In this document: positions 47,041-58,417 of the stretch, in pieces
How positions within the stretch are numbered: the stretch's first letter is position 1
Layout of the letters: the number at the start of each line of letters is the position of its first letter
Origin: Cristatella mucedo
Taxonomy: Eukaryota; Bryozoa; Phylactolaemata; Cristatellidae
Assembly: GCA_009760855.2 (NCBI GenBank)
Contig: WPIO01000051.1
Span: forward strand, 2,467,501 to 2,531,500
Direction: 5' to 3'
DNA length: 64,000 nt
The notes under the pieces: model-generated
Database searches by the model: none
The model's input: only the letters and a program-made list of their open reading frames with translations
Told to the model about the DNA's origin: nothing
Program-made: the position numbers and the translations under genes

Positions 47041-49084
47041 TTCTACCCACGTGTAGAACGCTTTAGCGTGACAGGCACCTTTCAAGTTACTTAAATTTAA
47101 TTACTTAATTAATTAATTGAGTTACTTGTGGAATTTTTCCTGGACCGTTACGAACTGGTGCCTTTTCATATAAATTTCTTCTCAGGTCAGCTGCAGTTGC
47201 ATAAAGTCACTGCATTTTGGTGCAAATTTATGGGTCCTCTCTTTCTCTGTGCTTAACGCGTGCTCAGTTCTTGTATTAAAAATATAATCCCGGTGTTTTC
47301 TTGAGAAAACTAAAGTCTATTTCACTAACGATGGCGTTAGAGCTGAGGGAAATACTGAATCGTCGTGTAGATCGTCATCGTGCTACCGTCGTAGACAGGT
47401 TGACGTTGGCATATTGATTGATTTTCACCTTACAATACTCAACTAGCTTCATACATACCCTGGCTACGCTTACAGAGCTCGCCATCGCACTACTTACTAG
47501 CCTTGCGGCTTCTTGCTGAGAGTCGGGGTTTCGTTTTGAAGTCTTGAAGCCACTCGCGCTGTGACTGTACTCTCGGCTTCGTTGCTACCTGATGCCTCTG
47601 CTCGGAGCAGACACGGAGGATCGGCTTTTCGCTCTCCTGTGCTTCTCAGCGGCGTTGCCGTAAGCTGGGACGTCGTTGCACCGGCGCTGCTGCAAATAGC
47701 GTGTCCAGTACATATGTCGTTGCTTTTTTTTAAGCCATTTCTACAGCACAGATGCCCCTCAACAGGCACCGCCATCGCCAACTTGGTCACCATTGCGTCA
47801 CTTGCCGGCTATGTGCTTGCCGCGTCACCAAATGTTAGCAGGAAGGTAACAGCGAAGCAACAGAGAAAGACGCCAGGGCAACTTATGGCAACTTACGGCA
47901 CATGCAAAATGCCTTGCACGAAGGAAGAGGCGGAATATGCCAATTCTGCCGAGCATTACTGAGCATGAGCTGTGCGCACACATGCGCACAGCTCATGCGA
48001 TGAGGAAATTCAAAATGTCAGAAGAAGACAATAGATATCTAATGAGCCAGAATCCTTCCTGTGATCTTCATTTTTCCGTACGGTAGACTAAACAGCTGCA
48101 AACAACATCCTGGCCAGTGAGCTTTATTCTAAAAGTTGAGAAGCTCTTTTTTTCAAATTCGTCTCCATTAGACAGAGTAAGCGCTAACGCTGCAAATTTG
48201 AACTCTGTCCGAGCTCCGGTGCCTGAGCGCTACACTTTCTTGGTCTAAAGCTGTTTTTCTAGGGCTTCAGAACGGCCTGACCATAGCCTTGATCTTAGTT
48301 GGCACCGCTCTACAACCTTGATTGTCGCAAATGTAGGGAATTGCTGCACCTATCGCCACTTAAAACACCCATACGAACAAAGCCATTCTCTAGCAATGTT
48401 TTTACACGCCCACTGTCAAAATGCCAAGATGTGCGCAGATTGGCCGTCCGAAGGTTAATGTCACAATATTTACGCAAATGGATGGTACTGAAAGTGTAAT
48501 GCCGGACCAATGTCCTGTCCTTATAGTCTAGTAAGCCAAAAGCTGGCACGATTAGTTTTACCTAAGCCTAAATTATTTCAAGCAGCTGATTAATCGGAGG
48601 GCAGAACTTTCACGGATTTCAGTTACTCATTTTACCTACGCTATACAAAGGAAAATCAGAGCTATTTTCTGTAAGTTCCCACCATTATTACAGATAGATT
48701 CTAAAAAAATGCATCTACTTTAATTTATTATAGTTAACCCCTTATACAATTGGATGTCTGCACGTGGAAAAGCTCTCGCTCTTTTGGTAGCGGACTGGGG
48801 TAGCGGACCAGAATTAGTAAGCGTCAGACGATGTGCTAAGGGTTTTACGCTAGGTAGCACCCGCTGACGAAGCTGTAGAGCTGGCTTTAAGCACGAGCGA
48901 TCGGGCCATCAAAAGTTGGCCCTCGTTCCAGGCTCAGAGACGGAAGAGCGACTGGTTCGCTCAAGATGAAAGGGAGTTTGTCAGTTGATTAACGAGTTCA
49001 TTTACTCCCTTGCTTTATTTTCTCTTGCTCCCGCCTCCATATCCAAACCACTTTCTTTTTAACCAATCAACGTACCATAGGCTC
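47041..49084. other. Unassigned stretch
   Basis: No gene recognised. A 133-codon frame at 47561-47962 has no identifiable domain and ends at the hairpin at 47963-47998. Confidence 0.4.
47963..47998. repeat. Perfect 16-bp inverted repeat (hairpin)
   Basis: GCATGAGCTGTGCGCA (47963-47978), loop CACA, then the exact complement 47983-47998. Confidence 0.95.
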
Positions 49085-49440
49085 TTCTGACTAGTCATTT
49101 AGCTGTACCTTGAGCCAACCTCAATCATTTGGAGACTGTGCCCATAGTTTGTCCTATTGTGCTCCCAAAGCCCAGAGCTCACTCCCGACTGACGTCGTGG
49201 CATCCCCTGACTAAACGATATTTAAAAAGAAGGTAAAAACACACCTTGTCTACACAGCATTTTCCAGGTCCGTGTGAAATGCCCTTTAGTGCCTATGCGT
49301 GTTGATACTCTGCACCTTATCACTAACCATATTGGCACTCTTCCCTACACAATGCGTAAAGCGAGAGATAGATATTTAGTTCTCAGAGAGTGCTGTGCAA
49401 ATATCTTACTATTATTAATACTAGTATTACTATTATTTGA
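49085..49440 (+). mobile_element. LINE-A copy, 3' end
   Basis: CAATCATTTGGAGACTGTGC (49123), GCTCCCAAAGCCCAGAGCTC (49160) and CTCCCGACTGACGTCGTGGC correspond to the RT C-terminus. The 3' UTR is partly deleted and ends in an ATT-rich tail. Confidence 0.75.
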
Positions 49441-49961
49441 TGGTACACCCAGTTACCTCTTAAAATATCTGTTTGGATACCTTCCGAAGCTTATGAACCA
49501 CAGTTCTGCACCGGGGATTCAAGAAAAAAACTTCTCTAAGTAAGGGACTCATAACTTTTATCTGTTGTGAATTTAACGGTGTTTCAAACTGCACTTGCCT
49601 TGGAAAATCCAGCACCAACTAATCAAATATCAGCAGCAAGCGTGTGGGCATGTTTTACGAAGCCCGGTTACGCACTAGAAGCTTCATTCCGTGTGCTTGA
49701 CCACGCTCAGCAAGAAATATCCAGTGCGACCAAAGACCAACGATCTGTAACGTAAACCTCCGACAGCGATGCGCGAGACGTTCGCCGTGCGATTGATCGT
49801 GGACTCTTTCATTTCCGTCGATCGCCAATCATGGCTCTTCATTAGGCACTCTTGGCTGCGGACGGCGGCTTCTTTTCGGGATGCCATCACTTTCCAGTAT
49901 ATTTTTTGGGCAGATCTTTGGATAGATCTGCACGGGGGTGAAACGCGACTCGCTAACGTGA

Positions 49962-50020
49962 CTCGCTAGCTCGCTCGCCGAGGCGGTCTAAATGACCGCC
50001 TCGGCGAGCGAGCGAGCGAG
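49962..50020. repeat. GC-rich inverted repeat (hairpin)
   Basis: A 20-bp perfect stem, GCTCGCTCGCCGAGGCGGTC (49969-49988), loop TAAAT, complement from 49994. After one mismatch pairing continues for about five more bases. Confidence 0.95.
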
Positions 50021-50254
50021 CCAGCAATGCCGTAGCTCGATTTCCGGTAGCTTCACTTTTGCCCTGCTTGCTCAGCTGGGGTGAATTTTCTGCGTAGTCG
50101 GAGGATAATGTGCAGTCCGTAACTAGTATATAGTAGTATGATTCTATAATTATAGTATTATAGTATTATTAATTGTATAATTATTAATATATTATTAGAT
50201 TATTAATATGTATGTATAATATTATAATTGTAATAAAAAAGTATACTTAAAATG

Positions 50255-50255
<1 letters not shown>

Positions 50256-50303
<48 letters not shown>

Positions 50304-50450
50304 TGTATATGTGTGTGTGTGTCCGCGTGTGTGTGCCCGCGTGTGTGTGTCCACGTGTGTCCGCGTGTGTCCGCGTGTGTGTCCGCGTGTGTGTCCGCGT
50401 GTGTGCGCGTGTGTGTGCGCGCGTGCGTGCGTGCGTGCGTGCGTGCGTGA
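50256..50450. repeat. (AT)n(GT)n with GT/CGCG variant satellite
   Basis: AT and GT runs pass into repeated CCGCGTGTGTGT-type units (50325-50410) and a final GCGT run. Confidence 0.95.
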
Positions 50451-51362
50451 AAGCTTAAACGATTGGCTAGCTCGCGCAGCGGCATCAGGCGGGTCGACCG
50501 CACGCGGGCGTCCTAAGCCGGTAAGGGATAGCGAAGCAGCACCGAACCGCATGCCGGCAGCCAGCTGAGCTTATCGTTCGTCCAGCAGGCAGGCCGCCGC
50601 GCAGACGCCGCTTCGCAGATGCCAAAGCGTATCGGAGATGTTCGGCTTCGTCGAGCGCTTCACTGCCCCGGCTTTGGCTCGTGCGCAGCGCATCCGTTGC
50701 GATCGCGCAGCCACCTTCCCCTGACTCCGCCTCGGACGCGCACGCGCCAGCGTTCTCCAGCACAATGCGGAATCTATGCTTTTTGAATAATAAAAAAAGC
50801 TGCTCAATTACTTCAGTTAGCTAGCAGCTAAGGAGGCTGCCGGACGGAGATGCATTAGTCGGATAATCCTCAAAATCGCAGAGCATCGAATATATATATA
50901 TAATATCATCGAATAAGTCTTCGTAAGCCCGTCAGAATTCGGGGCCTCATGAATTACGAACGGATTCTTCCCGTAAGTGCATCTCGTTCTTCTTCTAACT
51001 TCAATTTGGGCGTTTTTCTTTTGGGCGGCTTTCAAAGAACTCCTGATGACTAAATGTAAGAAATCTAGACACCCGGCAACGGCAGTGGTTTGGCAGCGTG
51101 ACACTATGGAAAGAAATTTCATTCATTCATGTAGGTCCCTAAGAGAAATCAACATGTACCGAAACCAGTTATTGACTCTTAGATTCGTGAAATTAAAAAA
51201 AATATTGCGTACCATCACAAGCAGTGCATTTGGGTCCATGAAAATGATTTGTTTACATAGTAATCTCGCATGAGATTGTACCGACTTGATGTTGGTCCCC
51301 AGCACTCGCAGCTAGGCGTCTCACAATTTGATTTGCACTTGAAACTGAAAGTGCAAAGCATC

Positions 51363-52735
51363 TAATAATAATAATATTAATAATAATAATAATGCACTTG
51401 ATAAAGCGCCCTCAGATAACTCAATCTTTTTCTAGGCGCTTTACATTTGCTGCAAAGGGAAACACAATTGAATGGTGAGTAATATCATGCTTGATAAACA
51501 ACATGAATAACATGGTTAGGGGTGACATGCACAGGGTTAGCATACAAATGTGGTTAGTGGCAGCATGCACAGTGTCAGCACGCACAAGCACATCAAGGAC
51601 GAATCACGGGGACCCACTAAATGCTGTCCTAAATAGGTGTGTTTTTAAGTTCTTTTTAAATGTGGTCATGTCAGGGGATCTTCTGGCGCAAGTCGGGAGT
51701 GAGTTCCAAGCTTTGGGAGCATACAAGCTAAATGCACGTTCTCCAAAGGATTTGGGTCCGTATTGGTAAACTGTTGGATTCCGAAAAGTGGTTGGTACGA
51801 TGCTTGGCCTGGTGGGGGAGTAGAGCTGAGGGATAGGCTGGAGCCAAAGAATGAAGTGACCTAAAAGTGAGAGACAAAACCTTGAAGTCGATCGGTTGCT
51901 TGACTGAGAGCCAGTGCAGGTCGGCGAGAAGTGGTGTGATGTGACTAATGCGACGCTCATGACAGACAACCCTATCTGCAGAGTTTTGCACCAGCTGTAA
52001 TCGCCTGATTGCCCAGCTCGGTAGACCAGCAAGCAGTGAGTTACAGAAGTCAGGGCGGGATGTCACAAATGCATGGACCAATTTAGATGTGGTATCGCTG
52101 TCTAAACGAGCCCGAAGTTTAACTATGTTATGTAATTGAAAGTAGGCAGATTTGACTGTGGAGCTGATGTGGTCGTCTAACAAAAGGTCACTTTGGTACA
52201 ACACGGCACCTAGATTTCGTGCAGATCCAACAGAAGATACGCTGGCAGAGCCGTTTTGAGCGTCAGCTTTTCCAATTTCTGAATCACACTGGCTTTGCCC
52301 ATAATTAGTAAGTTAGTTTTATCATCGTTTAGCTTTAGGAAATGTTCTGCCATCCATGTGCGTATGTCATCAATACATGCAGCAAGTGAGTTGAGAGAAT
52401 TCGAGGTGCTCGAAGGCTGGGAGTAATCAAAGCAAAGGTACAACTGAGTGTAATCCGCATAGAAGTGAAAGCCTAGATTGTGCTTGGCAATCACATCGGC
52501 AAGAGGGAGAGTATAAATCGTAAAAATAATAGCACTAACATGGAGCCTTGAAGTACCCCGTATTTCAGAGGTTCCTCTGATGATCTTTGTTCATTCTCGT
52601 CAATACTCTGGTGTCTTCCACTGAGATAGGACCGGAACCATTGTAGAGCCGTGCCAGTGATGCCCAGGTGAGATGAGAGGCTCTCTAGAAGAGCTTTGAG
52701 ATCGATAGTATCATATATGTATGTATATGAAAATG
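51363..52735 (-). mobile_element. LINE-A copy with much of the reverse transcriptase
   Basis: (AAT)n at 51363-51393, then the 3' UTR, the C-terminus (51600-52200: SAYFQLHNIVKLRARLD, FVTSRPDFCNSLLAGL, LADLHWLSVKQPIDFK), and the RT palm. The palm shows LQWFRSYLSGRHQS and [10 protein letters not shown] (about 52530-52640) and FHFYADYTQLYL (about 52440-52470), where the catalytic YADD reads YADY. It is 5'-truncated at about 52735, just beyond the poly(A) signal of the receptor gene. Confidence 0.9.
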
Positions 52736-52742
52736 TCTCAGC

Positions 52743-52748
52743 TTTATT
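52743..52748 (-). terminator. Candidate poly(A) signal AATAAA of the Cys-loop receptor gene
   Basis: TTTATT on the plus strand is AATAAA on the gene's strand, about 250 bp after the stop codon. Position is plausible; nothing else confirms it. Confidence 0.4.
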
Positions 52749-53000
52749 GCCGCTACTTAACTTCCCAGAGTTCAAACAGACCAGCCGTTGAGCTCCGGCT
52801 AGCGATCCAGCATGGACAGCTCTCAGCAATGCCATCACGTGACGGCTCGGACAAATCAGCTCTGCGACACCGCCCCGCAGCAGCAGCAGCGACTGGTGGG
52901 CTAGGAGGGCAGCGAAGCTGACAGCGTGCAGCATCTCAATTGCAGAGTTGCATCGTGGCGCAATAATGACAATCCAAATGAAAAACCGTTCGTCCAGGGA

Positions 53001-53363
53001 TCACGACGACTTCGTCGGCATTATTATTAGACAGGATATGCACAGCCAGACGATGGCCATCGAATAGAGAATGAACATGATTATGTCGAGCACTCTTCCG
53101 ACGGCCTTCCACTTCTCCTCGTGTTTCCTGTGGTGCTCGTTAGTTTTTATAGCCTCTTCTATTTTCCTCACGGACGATAGTAAATACCACAGACTTTTGT
53201 TCCGTACGGTTTCCTCATTTGGATCGACGCTGTCGTGGACCGAGCCCGTGCTTTTGACAGTGAGCAGTAAGGTCTCCGACGTGGAATCGTGCGTTTGGAG
53301 CGGCGAGACTCTTTTTTTGTGGTGCGTGATCCCAAATAATATGCCGAGCTTTCGGAGAAAGAG
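53001..53363 (-). CDS. Cys-loop receptor subunit, last exon (intracellular loop and TM4)
   Basis: Starts after CTCTTTTTCAG and encodes LFLRKLGILFGITHHKKRV, a Ser/Thr/Glu-rich cytoplasmic loop, an amphipathic helix (KHEEKWKAVGRVLD), TM4 (IIMFILYSMAIVWLCISCLI) and a short tail ending TKSS-stop. The order MA helix, (E/D)EWKxVAxVxDR-like segment, TM4 and short tail is the established C-terminus of nicotinic receptor family subunits. Joined in phase 0 to the previous exon it reads PLWLEK|LFLRKL, like the conserved W(V/L)xxLFLxxLP after TM3. The cytoplasmic loop is short for the family. Confidence 0.9.
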   Translation of the reverse strand, partial: LFLRKLGILFGITHHKKRVSPLQTHDSTSETLLLTVKSTGSVHDSVDPNEETVRNKSLWYLLSSVRKIEEAIKTNEHHRKHEEKWKAVGRVLDIIMFILYSMAIVWLCISCLIIMPTKSS

Positions 53364-53563
53364 CTGAAAAAGAGCGGTCATTTTTGGCTGTAGCGAACGA
53401 AGTTGAAGACATTGCAGCAGATGTACGTAGCTGCGGTAGCAGGAATGTCAAGTGTGCCGAGCGTACGGCGCCCGGCTCTGGGCTGCGACACTGGGTCGGT
53501 CGAGTCAAATTCCTCAGCAGAAATTAAAGAAATGCCTCTCGCCGCTCGGCGATTCGTGCTAAC

Positions 53564-53676
53564 CTTCTCAAGCCAAAGTGGCACGGGTTCATCTTCTTTT
53601 TCGGAAATCCGTAGCACAAATACTGTGACTATTATGGCTGCACCGTTGAAGAACGTCGCGATGAGAATGAAATTGG
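53564..53676 (-). CDS. Cys-loop receptor subunit, TM3 exon
   Basis: Starts after TTTTTAACAG; CC joins the previous A to give Thr, then NFILIATFFNGAAIIVTVFV (TM3) and LRISEKEDEPVPLWLEK. It ends at a GTTAGC donor, leaving a 200-bp intron. The frame would also stay open through that intron (to about 53378). Splicing is preferred because it restores the conserved sequence after TM3. Confidence 0.88.
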
Positions 53677-55594
53677 CTGTTAAAAAGAAAATAATAAGAT
53701 ACAAGAAGTGAAATTCGCGCCCTTATTGGCGCACGATGCAAGCAAAATTGCCTATGGCTAACGCTGGGGAAAATGACGAGAGTGCAGGTACAGCCAGGGT
53801 GGAGACACGATTTTCAGGCTGGGGGTCTGAAGGAGCTCTCTACGCGCTCTACGCTCCTTCAGAGGTAACGAAAAATGTGCTACGTAAGGCGATTTATGAA
53901 AAAATTGACAAATCTATTCGATTACTTTCTTTGGCGTCTTCACACGCTCCTGCCTCTCGGGCATATGGAAATTTGCCCCAGGATACGCACGCAGGTACTT
54001 CCCTCTGCCCATGTAGGGAGGTGTGGTGGAGAATTTTTCCCCTGCCCCTGGCTCGGCCACTGTGCAGGTCGTTCGCGCGTCGTCGTGGCTGCACGCAAGC
54101 AATGCTCTCGCGGCGACGCGTGCTACAATCCAAGACAGACGCAGCTAGTGCGCGGCCGTAGCCGAGAAATTCAGCTGAGCTCACTGAGGACGCCTGGAGT
54201 TCGCGAACCACATCCGGGAGCTAGCAGCACTTCCGCCAAGCCTCTCCACCGCTCCTACCAGCTTTCGTCCGATTTTAGCGGATTCTACGGAGTGCGCGAG
54301 CTTTCCGCCGACGCGCCGGGCGCGCATCGGCGTCTTCGTCGGGCCATCGCCGCTAGCTCCGAGTAGATCGCAAGTTTCGCTAACCGCAGCCTCGGCGGCG
54401 GCAGCGGGGAGGGGCGAGCAGCGATTCTAGTCACTTCGCGCACCTGCAGTGCGTGGCTCCTACACTCTCGGGCGTGCGACCACTGACAGCTGGACAGGCG
54501 ACAGGGCAGAGGTTAAGGATGTATCACAGCCATATCAATAGCTACCAGCTGCCAGACCGCGGCAACGCGTTCGGCAGCTGAGGAGCCCGGTGTGCCAAGG
54601 CTGACTAGTAGCGACTCTATTTCACGACTATCTGACGGTTTGAGGCCGTTGAATGCGTAATAGCAAATAATCGCGTGGGTGGCAGCGTAGTGACGCGGTT
54701 ATACTACAGGCGCTTACGCGCCGCACGTAGCAGACAATTTTTTCTTTAGGTGTTGCCAGAACAAGCGGATTAACTATGCATCATAAGAGCACCATTATCT
54801 CCAGCAGAAAATACGCTACAATGCAAACGGGGATTTAGAAGTGGAAAGATTTACAGAATTAATTATTTTTTGAAGGAGCATTGCTCGGGCATGGCTCCGT
54901 CTGTCCGAGGCTTAGAGCTTCAGTACTGCTCTTTGGAGTCTCAAATTTACCGGAAATTTGAAAGTCGCCATTGCCTTCTTTGAATAGGCGAATGCATCCT
55001 TGTTGATTTCGCCTACCCCGCGGAAAGACTGTGACGGGTTGACCTGCCTGATGTCCCACCTTCAAAAACTCAAATCATCGATTGTACTATGATCTGTGTA
55101 ATTATTTTCTGTACTGGCTACTACTAGAGTGCAATGCTGTGCCTCAATAGCACGATTCAACTTTCGCGATTTCGCAAGATTAGGATTGTCTTTAAGGATT
55201 AATTTGACGCCAGATTGGCTCTATTCAGGAGGCGTGCCTACCTTTCCTCATCCGGCGCTCACTTTCGCTCATCATACTTTCCTTTTGAGACAAATTCTAC
55301 GCCCCGTGTATCACCTACAAGAGCCTAGCATAAAAACGGCCTTTAGCTTAAAAGCGCGTTTAATGCGTACCGCTAGAAATTAGCCATGGTATCTCTTGAA
55401 AACAAGGCACCGACTTTTCAATTCACGAGTGCTGTCTAATGGACAGTCAAGTCCCTTTTCCGTGCTAAGAGAATTGCCTAAACGACGGCTTCTTTACACA
55501 GAGTCCGCCTGATCGAGACGTCGCCGTAGAAAGCACCGCTAAGAGACCCTCGTTTCCAGGACTACCTCTTAGCGAAACTTCGTTAGCGACTTAC

Positions 55595-55691
55595 TTAATA
55601 TTGTGCTCGTCAGCGAGTTCATTGGCAAATATCCTGCCACGAGCAGCTGAAAGACGGAGAAAGCCAGGAGCAAGGTTATCGCCAGGCCGAC
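55595..55691 (-). CDS. Cys-loop receptor subunit, TM2 (pore) exon
   Basis: A 97-bp exon after ATTTTTCAG encoding VGLAITLLLAFSVFQLLVAG then YLPMNSLTSTIL, ending at GTAAGT in phase 1. With the preceding GER it forms the pore helix. Glu at -1' and Leu at 9' are kept, as in cation-selective nicotinic-type channels (established for the family). Position 2' is Gly and 20' is Gly where many nicotinic subunits have Ser/Thr and Glu. Confidence 0.92.
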
Positions 55692-55974
55692 CTGAAAAAT
55701 TAAACGTAAGCAATTAAATGTCTGTCACCACAGGACAGCTGTCAAGTTATTACGTGAATAATACGAATAATAAGTATGCTGAACAGCAAAAAGTTTGATT
55801 ATTACAGGAAAAAACAAGCTAGTGCTCATAAAGCAGGTCATTCCAAAAGTCTCTGGACGCTTGCGTTAGAGGAATATCGTCCTTACAATTGCCCGCTTAG
55901 TATCCACTCCACCTTTGTTTTGGTCCATCACCAACGCACCACATAGAACGTAAAGAAAAACGCAGAGAACATAG

Positions 55975-56142
<168 letters not shown>

Positions 56143-56700
56143 ATCCAACTATATCTGCCTGTGCAATCTGTCAGCCTACGTGTTAACGTAGTCTGTCAGT
56201 CTCTCTTGCAGTACATCGCACCTTTATAGTGAGACGAGTTGCTAGAAAATGTAGAATCCGGGTTTGATCGGGAAAGGAATACGTAAATGTTGGCTTTCCA
56301 ACCACGTCATTTCATATAGTGGCAAACAAAAAGCCTTACTAAGCAGCTATGACCCTTCTTACAGGGGGCAATTCAGGAGTCTAACCAAAGACCTGGATCG
56401 GCAAGAGCGAGCCCTTTACCCCCACCCCACGGGCCAAGACCAAGGGCACCAATTCAAGCATACTAGTGCCGCCGCTATCAGCTAAAGCAAGTCTCTAATG
56501 ATCAGTTGCGGTACCCTACATTGCGCATGCAAACCTGCGCGCCTACGAACATACTTTTCTTACTTGCAGACCTTGGAACAGCTCGCAGCAGCAGCCACAT
56601 TATCAGAAAAATAGTTGGAGATTTCGTTATCTAGCCAATTCTCTGAATGGCAACCTAGCTAAAGCAGATCGCAGAGCGCTGGCTGCTGCCCGTCGCGTAC

Positions 56701-56866
56701 CCGCTCTCCCGACGTGGCTGGCAGTAGGAGGACGAAGCAGGATAGTGCTGCCAGCAATATGCAGGGCAGTATCAAGTTCAGCAAGAATTACAGCTCTCGC
56801 CTTTTGATTGTCAGCGTAAAGACGACGTTCGAGTAGTTTCCGTCGATCTCGGGAACCCACTCTTCG
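56701..56866 (-). CDS. Cys-loop receptor subunit, loop C and TM1 exon, with in-frame stop
   Basis: Begins after TGTCCGCTGCAG; the C completes the Thr codon left by the previous exon. It encodes EEWVPEIDGNYSNVVFTLTI, KRREL, then a TAA codon (56788-56790), then FLLNLILPCILLAALSCFVL and LLPATSGER, ending at a GTACGC donor in phase 0. The TM1 signature NLILPC and the TM1-TM2 linker SGER continue in the same frame after the stop. Family members have an aromatic residue (usually Tyr or Phe) at the stop position, so one base change from TAC/TAT explains it. Loop C lacks the vicinal cysteine pair that defines alpha subunits. The stop means a null allele, a pseudogene or a sequence error. Confidence 0.88.
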
Positions 56867-57289
56867 CTGCAGCGGACAGAAATGTGAAAAGCTGCATGTA
56901 AACGCGACACTGCGGGCGCACCATGCGTACTCCGTTGCAACGTGTTCAAGTAATGCATCGAGATAGCTTCCCTACAGCTTATCGTTAATTTAGCCAGGTA
57001 CCGTGGAAGCACTGTGAATCGATCTGCTTTGTTGAGGGAAATGAATGCTGAGTTCTTTGTTTTACGCTTGCATGCTTAATGATGTTATCATAGTCAAGGG
57101 ATCAGCTCGTAGGCGATACACCCTGCACAGACAAAAATAATCTGTTTAGCGTCGTGACCCTAATGATGAAGCGCTGACGGAAACACGCTACGATATAGTA
57201 ATGTGTAATATAACGTATCTCCATCCGTAACTCCACAAAGCCACAAGGTCTATGTGGGTGTTGGATGTTACGCTGGAGAATTTTCTACT

Positions 57290-57890
57290 GCTCACGCAAA
57301 GCCTGATCGGCTTTCGGTACTCATTCGGTAACCAGCAGATTTCATCTCACGCAACAAAGAGAAAATGCCAAGCATAGCTGAGTCGGCAGGGCAGTTGAGG
57401 TAGTGAGGACACAGAAGTAACAGCTCAAGACCGCTGGAAAGGATGTACCATAGTCGGCAGCAAGAGAGTAGTTGTCGTTGCATAAGAATTGTGGAAGTAA
57501 GTTCCACAGTCTAGGACCGGCAGAGCAAAAGCTTATGTCGCTATCGGTCATTAAGCAGAGTAATGGAACAGCTCATTTATTGTTCCTACAGAACATGAAG
57601 GCATGAGGAGGCAGAAACTGGTGCAGCAGTTCGGTTTCGTATGAAACAGCCATGCCGTGATCGGCCGTGGGGGTCAGCGCAAGAACTTTACTCTGTATCC
57701 GTCGATCAACCAAAAGCATCGAAGCTCCTTCAGCAAAGGAGACGTAAGGTCAAATTTCTGGAATTTGTTAACTAGCCTAGAAGCCATATTCATCACCAGC
57801 TGCAGTGGCCTAGTCGCTCTGTTTTTCAGTAGCCCAGCCTTAATGGAATTGCAATAATCTAGCCAAGACAGCATCGGGGCGCTAGCTATA
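57290..57890 (-). mobile_element. LINE-B fragment in a receptor intron
   Basis: On the minus strand: MLSWLDYCNSIKAGLLKN, ATRPLQLVMNMASRLVNKFQ (57785-57870), and further on PRLWNLLPQFL (57490-57520). This is the same C-terminal RT segment as LINE-B at 15.2-15.6 kb, with frame breaks. Confidence 0.75.
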
Positions 57891-58417
57891 TAGCGACTTT
57901 ATTGCCTTGGTGATAGTGGTAGCCAATAGAAAATCTAAAATGCACTTATACCACCGTAGTACTCCAAGTGCATGGCTATCTGCACTTGTATGCAGCTTAG
58001 CAAGCTATGCCGTACAACAAGCAGATGACAACTTGGGACCTTCACCTTCGGTGCAGCAAGGCAATAATGCCTACGTACAGTGTAAGGAAAAGTACCGGCG
58101 TCATCCCAAGTCTCGTTTGCAGCCACCTAAATTGCTCGCAATGTATTGGGACGCCTCTTCGCGATGATAATAATGGTAGATAGTGCGATTGGCACGAGTC
58201 AAGCAGTCAGCGATCTCCAATGATCCATAACCTATAGGCGCAGTTAAACGCCTGCTAGCATTACTCTCAGTAGTGGCTCTGTGAATGCTAATTGTACGCG
58301 CGATATTTTCATAGTCATGCCAGCTGTGGTTGCCTGGGTACAGTCCTGTAGCTCTGCAACAACTTAGCTTGGCACTCAGTATTCGGCCGCTGTACCGCCC
58401 TACTTTAATGATTATAC
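57891..58417. other. Intron sequence of the receptor gene
   Basis: Nothing recognised between the two LINE copies. Confidence 0.5.

Larger units (their letters stand above)
49441..51362. other. Unassigned stretch with hairpin and GT-rich satellite
   Basis: Holds the hairpin at 49962-50020, an AT-rich stretch (50110-50260) and the GT satellite at 50256-50450. CG-rich frames at 50470-50800 have no recognised domain. Confidence 0.4.

Noticed and set aside
53378-53704. Reading through the 200-bp intron after TM3 as coding
   Set aside because: The frame is open, but it ends in a stop before TM4, while splicing restores the conserved post-TM3 sequence and TM4.
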